NCBI RefSeq assembly: GCF_000005505.3
Contig: NC_016131.3
Span: 61,241,355-61,305,354, forward strand
Reading direction: 5' to 3'
Length of the DNA: 64,000 nucleotides
Source of the DNA: Brachypodium distachyon
Lineage: Eukaryota > Streptophyta > Magnoliopsida > Poales > Poaceae
In this document: in pieces, positions 34,985-47,300 of the stretch
How the letters are laid out: each line of letters opens with the position of its first letter
Position numbering within the stretch: the stretch's first letter is position 1
Notes under the pieces: model-generated
The model's database searches: none
What the model was told of the DNA's origin: nothing
The model's input: the letters and a program-made list of their open reading frames with translations, nothing else
Program-made: the position numbers and the translations under genes

Positions 34985-37044
34985 CCTGTTTTTGTTTTTC
35001 TCTCTGTTGTTGTTGGCATTGGACAAAGAGGGTTTGAAAGTTGTTTCTTTAATATTTTTTTCCTCTTGAAAAAACAGGAGCTTAATAAAGGAGGAAGAGA
35101 AAATAAGAGTTCCGGTTGATATGTACTCCCTCCTATCCATAATAAGAGTTCCCGTAACAAGTATCTCAGATTTTGTACTAACTTAGTATAAAATTAAAAT
35201 AAGTCTGAAACACTTATTATGGATCAGAGGAGAGTAGGATGGAATATTTGTAAGAAGTTGGCACGTAGCCGGTAGCCGGTGCAGTTTCTGGAAGAAGAAA
35301 ATACGTAGGCACCGCACCAAAGATCCGAAAAGGATGCTCTCGTGCTGGAGCAAAAAACCTGACCCTAGAAGGTCCTCTGAAAGGCTTTATGCCTTCTTTT
35401 CAAAACATTTCAGCTGAAAAGAAGGGGACTATATATTTGAATAAATCAAAACATGACTTCAGTTTTTGGAACAGGAGAAGTTAAGTTGTCATGCCGAGAA
35501 CGGGGGCAATTTTGAGATGTGGCAGAATTTACACTACAGAAAATCATGCACAATACAACTATGCAAAAGCTCATTAGAATAATAATATATATTACTCTGT
35601 GTTCAACGGGTATAGTAAAAATTCAAAAGTAAAGTACTGACACTCAAAGTACATCAACACTAGCGTTCAGTTATGCTCGAGCTTGAGGGATACAGAGCAG
35701 TTTGAGACTAGGGAGTCAAGCGGTCCACCCCAGTCATGACGCCTAATAGGCTAACTAGCCAGGCTCACTATACATTGTAACTCTGTGTCGAATTTTAGGC
35801 GTGGCGGCTGTCACACCTTTGCAGTACCGGTGCGTCCGTCCATGTTTCCAAACATGTTAATACTCTCGTTGGCTCCAAGTAAGCTGGCACTGATTTACCA
35901 GCGGAACCCACCCACCCACCAAGTCAGTACTCATTGTGTCACCTATGAGATTTAAAGGCATTTGAAATTGAAGACAAACAATCGGTGCATTTAGTTGCGT
36001 AGAAGAAGAAAAAATTAAGGTACTTGTAAAAATTGCCAAAACATTACAATGTGAGACAATTCAAATAATGTCATCATTTTAAAATCTAAGGTAATTGTGA
36101 ATATAGCCTCAGAATGCAAATGTAGGCACTTCTCAATATTGCGTCAGTTTGTTTAAGGCACTTTTGAATATAGCCTCAAAATGATCAGTGCTATATATGA
36201 GATGCTTTTTTTTTGCACAAACTATAAATGAGATGTCGAATCTGAAATTGAAGAAAGAAATCAGAAATTGGGTGAGGCTAGGCGTCAGCCAGATGATAGA
36301 AGAATCCCATCCACCACCCTCCTTGTCCTTGGATACACTTTAAAAACCAAATCTCGTCAGTTCGCTCATCACAACGTCAAATTCCACTCGACGACATTCT
36401 TTCTGTAAAGTTTCAAAAATTGAAAATTCATTGCAACATTTGTCCGTCGAAACTCATCATCCCATATGCAGCAAATCACAAACTCACGCAACATCAAAAA
36501 TTCCGTATGCAATGTTTGTATCATTGAAACAAATTAAACACCGCGCAGCACACCCAAAATCGTTGTAACATAACGTCCCGTGTACGTATCCCAAAAAAAT
36601 ACACGCCATTTTGCAACATCGAAAATACAAAAACCCAATCCAATCGTTGCGTGTGCATGCTGCGTGCCAAGGCACCCGACGGATCCGCCAAGTGATACAG
36701 ATCGTTCTCCTTCAACTATTGTGGAAGACATCAAGAGCCAATAAATCAGCCCAGCCAGAATTCAAAATCACATACTCCCTCCGTCCCACGTCAGTTAACG
36801 GGACGGGGGAATACTAGTACTCGACAAACAGCGAGAGTTTTTTGTATTCCACGGCGTCTAATCAATCAGTCAAACTGTCAAAGAGTTCAAGACAGACAAC
36901 CGTATTTATTTTACGTACATCTTCCGCCCGAATGCCGTGAACAAACCGGAGAGGAAGTCCACACGACATTGACACATTGCGCAGCGCCGGCCCGGCCGGC
37001 AAGGAGGAGACAGAGCAGCGCGTTGGCATTTGGCAAGCTGACTA
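34985..37044. other. Intergenic region with a MITE
   Basis: Holds the sulfotransferase 3' UTR and a MITE at 35124-35236. A truncated MITE-like piece lies at 36773-36815. The remainder is AT-rich and has no recognisable gene. Confidence 0.5.
35124..35236. mobile_element. Stowaway-like MITE
   Basis: TA-flanked, with left end CTCCCTCCTATCCATAATAAG and a decayed right end CTTATTATGGATCAGAGGAGAG. It lies just after the sulfotransferase-like gene and may be transcribed in its 3' UTR. Confidence 0.8.
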
Positions 37045-37462
37045 TCAAAACACGGGGAACTTGACGAGCTGGTCCTCAGCGCAGCGGCCGCCCGGGGTCG
37101 GCAGCGGCGGGCACGGGACCGGGCTCGCGCCGTCAAGGCCCACGCACTGGTACACCTGGTACAGCTGCTGCGTCTCGTTATCCCCCCCACCACGGTTGCA
37201 CTCCATTATCCCCGGCGCCGACCCGGTCGCCTCCCTCACGGCGTCCCTGATGCTGCTCACGCTGTACCTCCTCTCCTCCGACGGCACGACGTCCATTTCG
37301 CTCCAGAGCCCCGGTCAGCCACGACGTGACGTTGAGGGTGTCCGTAGAGTTGCAGAACTCCGGCCAGCACTTGGTCCTGGTGCTGTTGGCCTCGGGCCGG
37401 CACGCGGCGTAGTTGGGCCAGAGCCCGTGGATGCCGAAGTCCACCGCCGTCAAGACCCTATA
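37045..37462 (-). pseudogene. Ribonuclease T2 (S-like RNase) remnant
   Basis: The minus-strand sequence after an acceptor-like TATAG starts VLTAVDFGIHGLWPNY, which contains the first catalytic box of RNase T2 enzymes with its histidine. It continues CRPEANSTRTKCWPEFC. After a frameshift near 37300 it resumes SVSSIRDAVREATGSAPGI, then QLYQVYQCVG and LVKFPVF to a stop, the typical family C terminus. The second catalytic box (EWEKHGTC type) that should lie between is absent, so an internal segment of about 50-60 residues is deleted. The 5' exon or exons are also missing. It cannot be an active RNase. Confidence 0.85.
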
Positions 37463-37537
37463 CCATAATTAGTGTTGGTTGCGGCTAGCTGCTGATCAAG
37501 ACCCGACAAAGATAGCACGGCGCCCACGAGGACCGAC

Positions 37538-38634
37538 GAAATTTGACAAAATGCCACACATTTCTGGTATCTTGGTTCAAATGCACATCTTTCATTTTTT
37601 TAGACAAAATAGCACAACTTTCCTTGGCAAGTTGACAAAATAACATTTTTTTTTTCATTTTTCAGTCCACTTTTTCAACATAGCCCCACATGTCATTTGT
37701 TTTTTGACCGATTTGCCCTCGGTTGATAATTGGGATTCCATCGAGATGGATCATCTCGTTCTCTCAGTTGTACACCCGATCGAGATGGTCAATCCCGACC
37801 AAACCGAATCCACCCTCTTGGACTTAGCTGAACGATAGCACTCGTTGGATCGGGAGATCACGGGAGGCGCGCGGTGTGTGGGGGGCAGCGCACTAATCTT
37901 GATCGGGCGGTCGGGCCGAGCCAGGGGAAGCTTTCTTCGCCGGGACGCGCGCCGGCCAGCGAGGGGTGTGGGAATTGAAGGGATGGACCGGGCGGCGCTG
38001 ACTGCTGGGCCGGGGTTGGACATACCAATAATTTACGACGGCGACTGCTACGAGCTCGTCAAGGACATCAGCTCCGGCAACTTCGGCGTCGCGAGCCTCA
38101 TGCGCAACCGCTCCGACGGGCAGCTCGTCGCGGTCAAGTACATCGAGCGAGGATAGAAGGTACAAGTACTACTGGAACACTAGCTCGAGCCCTCTCCCCT
38201 ACTTGTTCCAGTGTTTCATCTTCCTCCTCTGTGGAATTAGAATTTAGTAGAACGCGTGTGTTGCCTGAAGATTGACGAGAACGTGCAGCGCGAGATCATC
38301 AACCACCGGTCCCTTCGCCACCCCAACATCATCCCCTTCAAGGAGGTCATCCTCACCCCAACGCACCTCGCCATCGTCATGGAGTACGCCTCCGGCGGGG
38401 AGCTCTTCGAACGCATCTGCAACGCGATCGAATGCCAATCCCAATCCACACCCGAGGGCAAATCGGTCCAAAAAAAACAAATGACATGTGGGGCCACGTC
38501 AAAAAGTGGCTTGAAAAATAAATAAAATGCTATTTCGCCAACTTGCCAAGGAAATATGTGCTATTCTGTAAAAAGAAAAAAGATGTGCATTTGAGACAAG
38601 GTACCAAAAAAAGTGTGACACTTTGTCAAATTTC
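37538..38634. mobile_element. Pack-MULE carrying an SnRK2 kinase fragment
   Basis: Inverted arms of roughly 210 bp begin GAAATTTGAC at both ends. They share blocks such as CAAATGCACATCTTT, TTTCCTTGGCAAGTTG, CCCCACATGTCATTTG and GACCGATTTGCCCTCGG. Between them lies a GC-rich gene fragment (about 37800-38430) unrelated to transposition. This is the Pack-MULE architecture. Matching 9-bp target duplications were not found at the strict edges; the flanks are AGGACCGAC and CTGGATATG, so the ends or the duplication have decayed. The element lies just upstream of the RNase T2 remnant in that gene's orientation. Confidence 0.82.
37983..38430 (+). pseudogene. SnRK2 (SAPK/PKABA-type) kinase 5' fragment inside Pack-MULE
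   Basis: The first exon, 37983-38159, reads [16 protein letters not shown], then [19 protein letters not shown] and VAVKYIERG. An in-frame TAG then stands where the family has a glutamate, before the donor AAG/GTACAAG. The second exon, from 38271, reads [39 protein letters not shown] and [12 protein letters not shown]. This is the N-lobe of SnRK2 kinases such as SAPK or PKABA1 of ABA and osmotic signalling. The genomic intron (38160-38270) is preserved, showing capture at DNA level, and about 150-180 bp of GC-rich leader came with it. The glycine loop is altered (SSGNFG for GSGNFG). The stop codon and the missing C-lobe exclude kinase activity. Confidence 0.9.
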
Positions 38635-39109
38635 CTGGATATGGACCAAGCATGCCGGGGCAAAACTGCCCGCCTCAAATTTAGATAATTAGTAAGCATT
38701 ATTCATTAATATGACAAAGCTGAGAGAAACACATATTGATATATTATGGTCATTGGACCCTTCATGGTAGGAACTTGGGTATGCAGCAATATTGTTGTCG
38801 TACCAGCAACATGCATGGACAGAATGGACATACACGAGGCAAGTAGTTTAGCGAGCAACGTGAAGCAGGTGTACATGTGTGGAACTGTGGATGTGGTTGC
38901 TGGATAAGCTAAACACGCTTTGCTTAGTCGGTACTCCCTCCAATTCATAAAAAATGTCACCCACTTAATACGAAATTTGTACTAACTTAGTAGAAAATGG
39001 ACGACATTTTTTATGAATTGGAATCAGTAAGTCAATTACCGTCAATTAGACAGGCAAGTTTCTAAATTGCACTATATATGTGAACTGAGCATATACCAGG
39101 TGGTCTGTT
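38635..39109. other. Short intergenic stretch with a MITE
   Basis: Apart from the MITE at 38932-39029, no gene or repeat was recognised here. Confidence 0.5.
38932..39029. mobile_element. Stowaway-like MITE
   Basis: TA-flanked; CTCCAATTCATAAAAAATGT pairs with ACATTTTTTATGAATTGGAA, so the element folds into a near-complete hairpin. The right GGAGGGAG end has decayed to AATCAG. Confidence 0.75.
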
Positions 39110-39385
39110 TTCTTGTGGTGGAACCAGCCCATCCAGATTCAAGTCACAGATTTGACGTGGGTATCATATTTCCTTGGATTATTCCAGAATTTAACCGGCG
39201 CTATTCTTTCAGTTGTAGGTGATGTACCCATCGACGGCGAGGCTTCGTCAATCTTTCAAGACCTGCCGGCTCGGTCTTTCGGAGGTGCTCGTGAGCGTAG
39301 GGTGTACCTATGTGTGTTCATAGGAGTGAGTGTACGCGCGTGTTGTGAGCGTCTGCGTTCGCAATATATATCCGTACAAACATTA
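39110..39385 (+). repeat. SINE-like grass repeat, copy 2
   Basis: Second copy of the repeat at 7740-7975, more complete on the 5' side, where CCAGATTCAAGTC resembles a tRNA-type B box. Shared downstream blocks are GGAGGTGCTC and TTCATAGGAGTGAGTGTACG. Pol III origin is a suggestion only. Confidence 0.5.
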
Positions 39386-39900
39386 CAGTAAATTTAAAAG
39401 TTTTCTTTAAGGCATAGGCATACACTTATCTTGAGAAACTTCAATGTTTATTCTGTGGAGTAGTTTACTGCTACACTGGTCTTAGTTTCGAGGACCGTAT
39501 AGGCAGAGCAATCATGTTTTGCTACTGGATGTAAATAAAATTGAACTTCTGCTACAGGATGTAATAAGTTAGAAAATGAGTTTCAATACAAGTATTGAAA
39601 AATGGCTTCAAATGTCAAGGGTGATTGATGTAAGGGTTTTTAGAACGTTACAAGGTTTTTTTTTCACTAACCTTAAACCTAGTGACTAAAGTTAGCAACG
39701 CATCTTCGATCATCAGCTTGCGCTTCTTTCCACTTGGTGTGTCCCGAAGCTCCAACGCCGCCGTCTGCAAGCCTGACGCCCCGGTCAATCAGAATCTCCT
39801 TCTCCTGGTCCTTTTGTAGTTCTGCCCAATATCGCAGGAAAGCACAAGCACGACAAATTAATTCCACGGAACCTCGATCAGTTTGTGTTCAAAACAAGCA

Positions 39901-40130
39901 GTGTTTGGGTTTTCCAAATGGCCCAGCAAACATCAGCTAGACCTACAATATGCACATTCATAGATAATACCAAATCCGGCAACCAACGAAAATAACGGGG
40001 AAAACAGTTGGGTCAGCGTTTGGGTTTTCCAAATGGCCCAGCAAACATCAGCTAGACCTACAATCTGCACATTCATAGATAATACCAAATCCGGCAACCA
40101 ACGAAAATAATGGGGAAAACAGTTGGGTCT
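39901..40130. repeat. 115-bp tandem duplication within LINE remnant
   Basis: Two head-to-tail copies starting at about 39902 and 40017 differ at only a few positions, for example AATATGCAC against AATCTGCAC and AATAACGGGG against AATAATGGGG. The high identity implies a recent duplication compared with the age of the LINE. Confidence 0.9.
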
Positions 40131-40293
40131 CATCTCAGCCCCCAGCAACTTACTAATAACACTCCACACATAACCTGCCGCAGCACCTCCACACATAACC
40201 TGCCGCAGCACAATCAAAAGAAAAGATGCCCAATATTTTCATTGGGAGGACAGAACTGGCATGTAAAACTTCCAACCCAGTTTCTTTTTTTCA

Positions 40294-40421
40294 TACTTTC
40301 TCCGTCCAACAAAGATGTATCAACTTTGACTAAATTAGAATGCATCTATACACTAAGCAATGTCTAGATACATCCAAATTTTGACAATCTTGAGACATTT
40401 TTTTATTGGACGGAGGGAGTA
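40294..40421. mobile_element. Stowaway-like MITE nested in LINE
   Basis: TA-flanked, with ends CTTTCTCCGTCCAACAAA and TTGGACGGAGGGAG and the inner ACTTTGACTAAATTAGAATG. It belongs to the same subfamily as the copies at 1371 and 43647. Confidence 0.87.
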
Positions 40422-41392
40422 TTATCTTTGGTTGCAAATATTGTGCCAAATTAACCAATCCAAATTTTAATTTTTAGAGGCAGTTTTGCTTTCCATAAGT
40501 GTTTAAAAGATCTATCAGGCTCCCACCCAGATAAGTGAGAATACATACTCTTCACAATGAATTTACCAGTTTTGTTCAACAGCCAGTGGGATTTGTCCAC
40601 TTCATGATTAGGAACACAATTACCCACAAAGTCTTCAAGCATATCTTTCTGAATGAGCAAGTCAAGGGACAGCCACCTCCTAAACTGAAACTGCCCTGCC
40701 AGTTCCTTTGGAACATCTCATGGACAGTTTTTTTTTGACAGCACATCTCATGGACAGTTATCTCTGAATTTTTGCACACAGCAAACAGTTCAGGGAAATT
40801 TTTTCCTTTAATGGGCCCTTGCCAATCCACCAATCAGCAGTCAGTTCTACAACCATTCCCAACTATCATCCTTCTCCCCTGCATGTACAGCTCTTTAAGT
40901 GTCAACATGGTTTTCCAAAAAGGTGAGTCTGAGGCTCTGGGTATAGCATGTCGAATGCAGAAATTGTCCCCATATTTGCTTGTGATAACTTGTTGCCAAA
41001 CACCCTGCTCATTCTCTAATTTCCACCACCATTTACACAACAGGCTGATAGTAAGATATCTCAAGTTTTTAATTCCCAACCCTCCTTTCTTTTTTGGTCT
41101 ACAAATCACTTTACATTTCACATGACTGTAGTAAACTCTTAATAGTACCTTTAAAATACATTGAAGGGAACCACCCGAGGGCACAGATAGATATAGAAAC
41201 TGACAAGCATAAAACTATTGTTTCCTGAAGCAAACGAGTTCAGAGTCTCTGACCTACAGTTAAATGCATTAACCCTGATCACGATGATCCTACCACCATG
41301 TCATTCTGTAGCATCAGGGCAAAATTGATTCCAATATTCTAAAACGGGACATACAACAATGAAGTTATACAACAATTTCAGCAGTGTTCATT

Positions 41393-44300
41393 TCAATCTG
41401 ACTTCTTGCGGGAGAACGACCTCCGCTCTGATAAAGGAACGATCACCTCACACAGGTTCCTGATCATGCCCATGTCATATATGTTATTCTTCACGACTGG
41501 CTCCTCGGCTGGTGTTCGGGGCCTAGAGAAGAACGTATTCCATTTGCTTGCCGGTGATTTCCGCTCTTCACCACTAACTGTGCTCACGCTCGCCTTCAGT
41601 GCGGCTGCGCTAGCTTTTGCCGCGTTCTCCTTTTTCATCCAGAAGATGTAGTCTTGCCATTTGAATGTCTGCCGGATTTAAGCAAGGTGAGATTCGGAAG
41701 AAAAATAAATAAATCCAAAAGGACATTTTTGTACCAGTCATATGATTGAAACATGGTTTATCTTTGTTGGGATTACTGATTTCTTACCCAACATAGTCTA
41801 ACACTTTGTTTCTATTTGAGAGAGGCATAGTGAAATCAACCTGGTTAAGATGATTCATCTACAGCAAATCTTTCTTATTTCTTTTATCGGCAAAAAGATA
41901 CGTTTGCTGATACTAATAGGAGATGGTACTTTGAACAATACATTTGGCGAATTATGAGCGCAAGAATAAAACTTCCAACAAACAGGACCACTATTTAAAT
42001 GAAAAATATCGTCACTAGGGGACAAAAACATAAATATGCCCAACAAATATTGGGAAAATTACAAATAAAGCGTGTGGTAAAGACTTACCTCATTGGTTGT
42101 CGTATTTGCTAAGCAAAGATGTATATGGTAAGCACAAAACCCGCCAAGAAGCAATGCTATTATACCCAAAAATACAGTCAAAAGTATCTGTGTGTTATGC
42201 ACAGCAAGCAACCACTGCAAAAGAGACCAAGAACTAAGTTAGATAATGGATAGGGTGCTGATTGATTTGAAGACTCAGCACCTTCCTCTACCATACCTGT
42301 GCGACATGGGGAAATAGGCCAGAGAATGAATTCTCAATGCCATAATAAACTGTCAAAATCAAAGGACAATTCATCAGGGATTGGAAAATACAAGTCAAAT
42401 CATGAAGGGAGACATATATGATTATATAGTGCTTAAAATGAAATGGAAAAAACATATAAAGCTGCTCTATTGTTTTTGTGGCATTGTTCAGGTGACTTAT
42501 CAGAAGTGTATTCAATCCACTCATATTCATGTACGAAAACAAACAACGGTAACATGGTAATAAATTTCACGAGTAGTTATATTAGAAGAATTTGATTATC
42601 TCATAGAACAATGGAACATAATGATTAAATACTCCCCGTATACGGTTAGGGTTTAACATAGCATATCAAGATATTCCTGTTGGACAAGAGGGCGAGCTCT
42701 TAAATTGGACAGAGAAGAACCTGTCAGTATGTAGACGACTTTCTTGTCTTTTAGTTCACCAGCAACAATCAAGCCAAGGATAAATGCTCCATACGCACAT
42801 AAAAGAAAATGCCTATTATGGACAAGGAAGGACAAACATAAATAATGTGACGTCAAGGCTAAAAAAAACAAGGAGACAATGTAAATGGAAGTATAGCATA
42901 ACAAAATCAAATCCCCTTTGGATCTGTGAGCTAGCCAGTAGCTACCGCACATTCATAATTTTTCTACTTATGATTCCAGACAGAGTGATATAATATGACA
43001 AAAGGCTACAACTAGACTAGGTGTTAAAATCAAGTGGCCGGTCAATCTTCCTTGACGGATGAACAGGCCAGCAGCAACTAAAAAACAACCCTCGCAACAA
43101 CTAGCGCCCCCAGAACAGGCAGATTGAGATCCACTGCCCCGGCAGTGATCCAATCCCGAGCATCAACCTTAATCACCTCAACCAGCTGGCTAGCGTTTGG
43201 AAGTTTGGCATCGAATGTGCAGCCATTGTGGTGCTTCCAAATCCACCACGCAGTCAGCTGGATCAACGAAGAGGTTCCCTTGTAGAGAGCGCACGGCGTG
43301 CTCCTCTGGGAAGCCGCCCACCAGTCCATGAACAGTTGCCCGGCAGCCGGAATGGATGCGGTGGATCTCACCCAAGAGAGGATTTCGTGCCAAGTGATCC
43401 GCACAAGCAGGCACTCCACAAGGAGGTGCTGCATCGTTTCAGGTGCCTGGACACACAGCACCATTGGAGCATAATCCAGCATTGCTATATTTAAACAAAT
43501 GCGCTTGGACAGCACATCACAAAGTATCTCTGAAATTGTTAATGGATCTTTACTCCTGTAAAAGACTGAATCAGTGGCGGCGGTCCATCACACCTTCAGA
43601 CTGCATCACTTGTTCATTTGGCACAAATCAATCAAATGAAAACAAATACTCCCTCCGTCCAACAAAGGATGTCTCAACTTTGACTAAATTTGAATGCATC
43701 TATACACTAAGTCATGTCTAGATACATGCAAATTTTGACAAACTTGAGACATCTTTTGTTGGACGGAGGGAATATGAAGTATACGACCAAAGATAGTACT
43801 CCCTCCGTCCCATATTAAGTGACGAAATATTACATGTATCTAGACGCTTTTTTGGTATAGATACATCCATATTTGGGCAAATTTGAGTCACTTAATATGA
43901 GACGGAGGGAGTATATGATAATACAGTATTCTCTTTTAGAAAGTACTCCCTCCGATCCTAAATTCTTGTCGTTATTTTAGTTCAAATTTGTACTAAAATA
44001 ACGACAAGAATTTAGGATCGGAGGGAGTAGTATATTTAGTCCGTAGCACCGCACAGGCAATGTGCTAGTAGTCTATAAGGCAAATCACATCTTCAGAATG
44101 TTTTCTGCTTTGATTTCAGCTCCCAATAAGTTGTGTACATATATCAATGTCTCCATGGTTTGTGTCCATAAATGGGATACAGATTGGGTACTAAGAGATA
44201 ATGAAAACTTAGGAGTCTGTTGTGTAATAGTGATGAAAAACAGAGAGACAAAAGAAGCATCGAATAAAACAGGGAGATTTGTCTATGAAAGCTGGAAGGA

Positions 44301-47300
44301 GTCACGGGCCCTTGGGACTATCTATTTAGCCAAACGAAAAAGAAACATGGAAGAAGTAAAGAAAAGAAAAAAGAAACCCGAGAACTCACCAAACTAAAAA
44401 GGCCACAAAATAGCGAGTATTCTTCTCCCCAATGCAATTATTCTGTGTCAACACAGAAGATTCCAGTTTAAACAAAGCAAAAGTAATACGATCAGGCAAT
44501 AAGTAACAAGAAAACGTACCATCCATCCACAGTGGTGATCAAATCGAGCAACACATCTATCACATATTCTACAGTGCTTTGCCCGGGCTGGTCTGCACAT
44601 CAAGGAGATATCTTTAGGATATGAAATAAAGCTCACTGGTATGAAGACTACTCGGTAAAGAGAACAGTACATATTTATAACAGTCTTAGTACTAGCAAAG
44701 AATCATAGGAACTTCAAAATAATAGTTTATGACTATCCGTTGCACTTATGCTGGATTACCATAGTTAACTACTCCATATTTATACTTGCACAGTTACCAT
44801 CAAATAGTACTTATACTAAAACTGAGGACAAGGACAAAGCGAGCTCTAGGAAAGCTCTGTGCCATCTTAAATTCCAGGATACATTAGATTTAGACTGTAA
44901 AAGTCATATTGCCAATTCCTTCCGAACCTTGATCCCACTACAACATTATAGAACATTACAAAGTAATTGAGCATTTGGAAAAGGAAAAAAAAAGATCCCA
45001 CGAGGTCACGGTATTCTAGAACAATATAAGTGCAGAATTGAGGATAAAGTAATAGATATGTAAATTTTCATTTTGGTATGATTCCTGAGTCTATATTTTC
45101 GACTGAAAACTAATACTCCCTCCATTCCATAATTCTTGTCTCAAATTTGCCCAAAAATGGATGTATCTATTCCTAAAAAGCGTCTAGATACATGTAATAT
45201 TTCGACAAGAATTATGGAACGGAGGGAGTACTAAAGAAGCTCTATGAAGCTCCGCGTCATTTTAAATTCTAGGAGAAATTAGATTTCGCATCTAAGGATC
45301 ACATTTGCACGCTCCAAAACATTGATCCCATGTCAACATTATCAAGTGCATAACTGAGGAAAAACAACAGATTTTAAATTTCCATGCAATTATGATCTCC
45401 AAATATATAGTACCTTGATTTCTATCCAGCAATACCAAGATAATTACTCTCCAGAAATTAACCATAATAAACAGGTGCGGTTTACCTCCATTCAGTTAGA
45501 CTAAGTACAACCATAAAAACTATTTTCTTCAATCATTAATAAACATACTTCTTGTAGCAAAGCATGGAATAACTCTAATTGTTTACACTTTCAAAATTTT
45601 ACACATGTAACGACTAATTACTAGTAACACAAACCTGGTAAACTTGCATGTTGAACATTCTTTCTCTACAAAAATAATGTTGTCAAAAGGATAGGCAGAT
45701 AGATATTGAGAAACGTTCTCAGAAGTAACAGTCCCAGGATCAGAAAAGCTAGTGAGGACAAAGAGTACAGCGCCAATAGCAACAGCGACAATGCTCAGGT
45801 ACCTGCAAGAGCAAGATCTCTCATTGCCAAAAATGGATAAAAGAATGTCCCCACAATGTTTAATGGTAATAAGATACCTGTGCAATACACTCACATAATA
45901 CCCAGGAATGTACTTGAAAGATGTCTGCACTATTATAATATATGTTCCCCCAATTATGGCAACATAAAAAACCTGCAGTTGGGAGAAAAAGTAAAATCAC
46001 AAACAAGAACCTGTGTTGGATAAATAAGACAACATCTAACTAAAAACCTAATGGCTATCCTGCTATCAGACTCCAAAGTGATTACACAGCAAACAAAGTA
46101 AAAAATAAATAACAGAACATAAAACAGGTACAGGACAAATAAAGAGCTTCTGCGCAAAAAGCAAAAACAAATAAAGAGCTTGACAGAGTGATCTAGAATA
46201 GGGCAGGGTCCTAATGAAAAAAAATATCAGCACAAATAAATGGCACATCTAACTTTTTGGAACAGTGAGCTAACATGAACTTATAGCTGTTAACAGATTA
46301 GAACTTCCACAGCAACAGTAAGCTCCATATTTGACATGTGGTTTATTGGCTTGCCATGCAGGGTGGCAATTGTTTTATGCAGGCATATACCTTGAAGGGT
46401 ATTAGACAAATAGCTATTTACTTATCTAGCAAATACTTCGTTATCAAACACAGGAAAATATAACTGTAAGAGGCACCACTAGGACACATGCATTATATGT
46501 CTGCGTCATAATTTATAGCAGTAACTCTAATATGCACTGTTCAATCAACGGAGAGATCCAAAAGTCAGATCAACAACTATGCCACAAGATTCGTCCATAG
46601 ACCCCATCACTCTGTTTTCCATCTATGTCTAATTCCACATCTTTTCTTCCCTCACGCCACTTCTCCATAATTCGCACTCATTCAACTACGAGACCAAAGC
46701 AAATTCCATGCAGTATAATTGGACCAACATGACTCATGAGGTTTCACGCCGACCATGCACTTACATGCATCAGATGATAAACCGAAACAGGTATGGTCTT
46801 ATAACATTCTTCAATTATGTTATGTTCACTCCAAACCAAACCGAATATTGAAAACACCACACCATACAATGTCGAGGTGCACCAGCAAAGAAATAGCTAG
46901 CACAGAGGCCCTTAACATTTTACACGATTGGGCACAACTTAATACTCCCCTCTCAATTGGCAACTTTTATCTTCATATCCAATTGTTCAGAAAAAAAAAA
47001 GAAGTAGAGTTATGCAACGCAGTATAAGTAACCATCTGTAGACCGAGTTTCAGAAATAAATAAAAAACATCTGTAGACAGCTAACCACCAAATCATTCAT
47101 CAACAGTCCCAGAACTCCCTGATAAATGCAGTCGAGCACATTCCAATTTACTGAAGTTTCTACATTTGCGGATTCAACTCAGCATCAGAGAGCAATTCCC
47201 TATCGACCAATCCAGAGCAACAATTTGCCCCCATCTCGCATCACGTAGACGTAGCATCAAATCAAACCCCATAACTTCTCATGATATCAGCTCCGATTAC

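Larger units (their letters stand above)
39680..41190 (-). pseudogene. LINE reverse transcriptase C-terminal part, decayed
   Basis: Minus-strand frames follow a plant LINE from the end of the RT domain to the C terminus: CKVICRPKKKGGLGIKNLRY, NISLLCKWWWKL-like text, DKSHWLLNKTGKFIVKSMYS, LWKAKLPLKIKIWI, VGLADVCWAIWK, and finally CRACAFLRYWAELQKDQEKE. Several frameshifts and a short duplication (CATCTCATGGACAGTT near 40719 and 40744) break it. It also carries a 115-bp tandem duplication (39901-40130) and a MITE (40294-40421). It lies just beyond the 3' end of the DHHC gene. Confidence 0.85.

Noticed and set aside
38641..38649. ATGGACCAA as a target duplication partner of GAGGACCGA left of the Pack-MULE
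   Set aside because: Only six of nine positions agree, and it would require uneven element ends, so it was not accepted.
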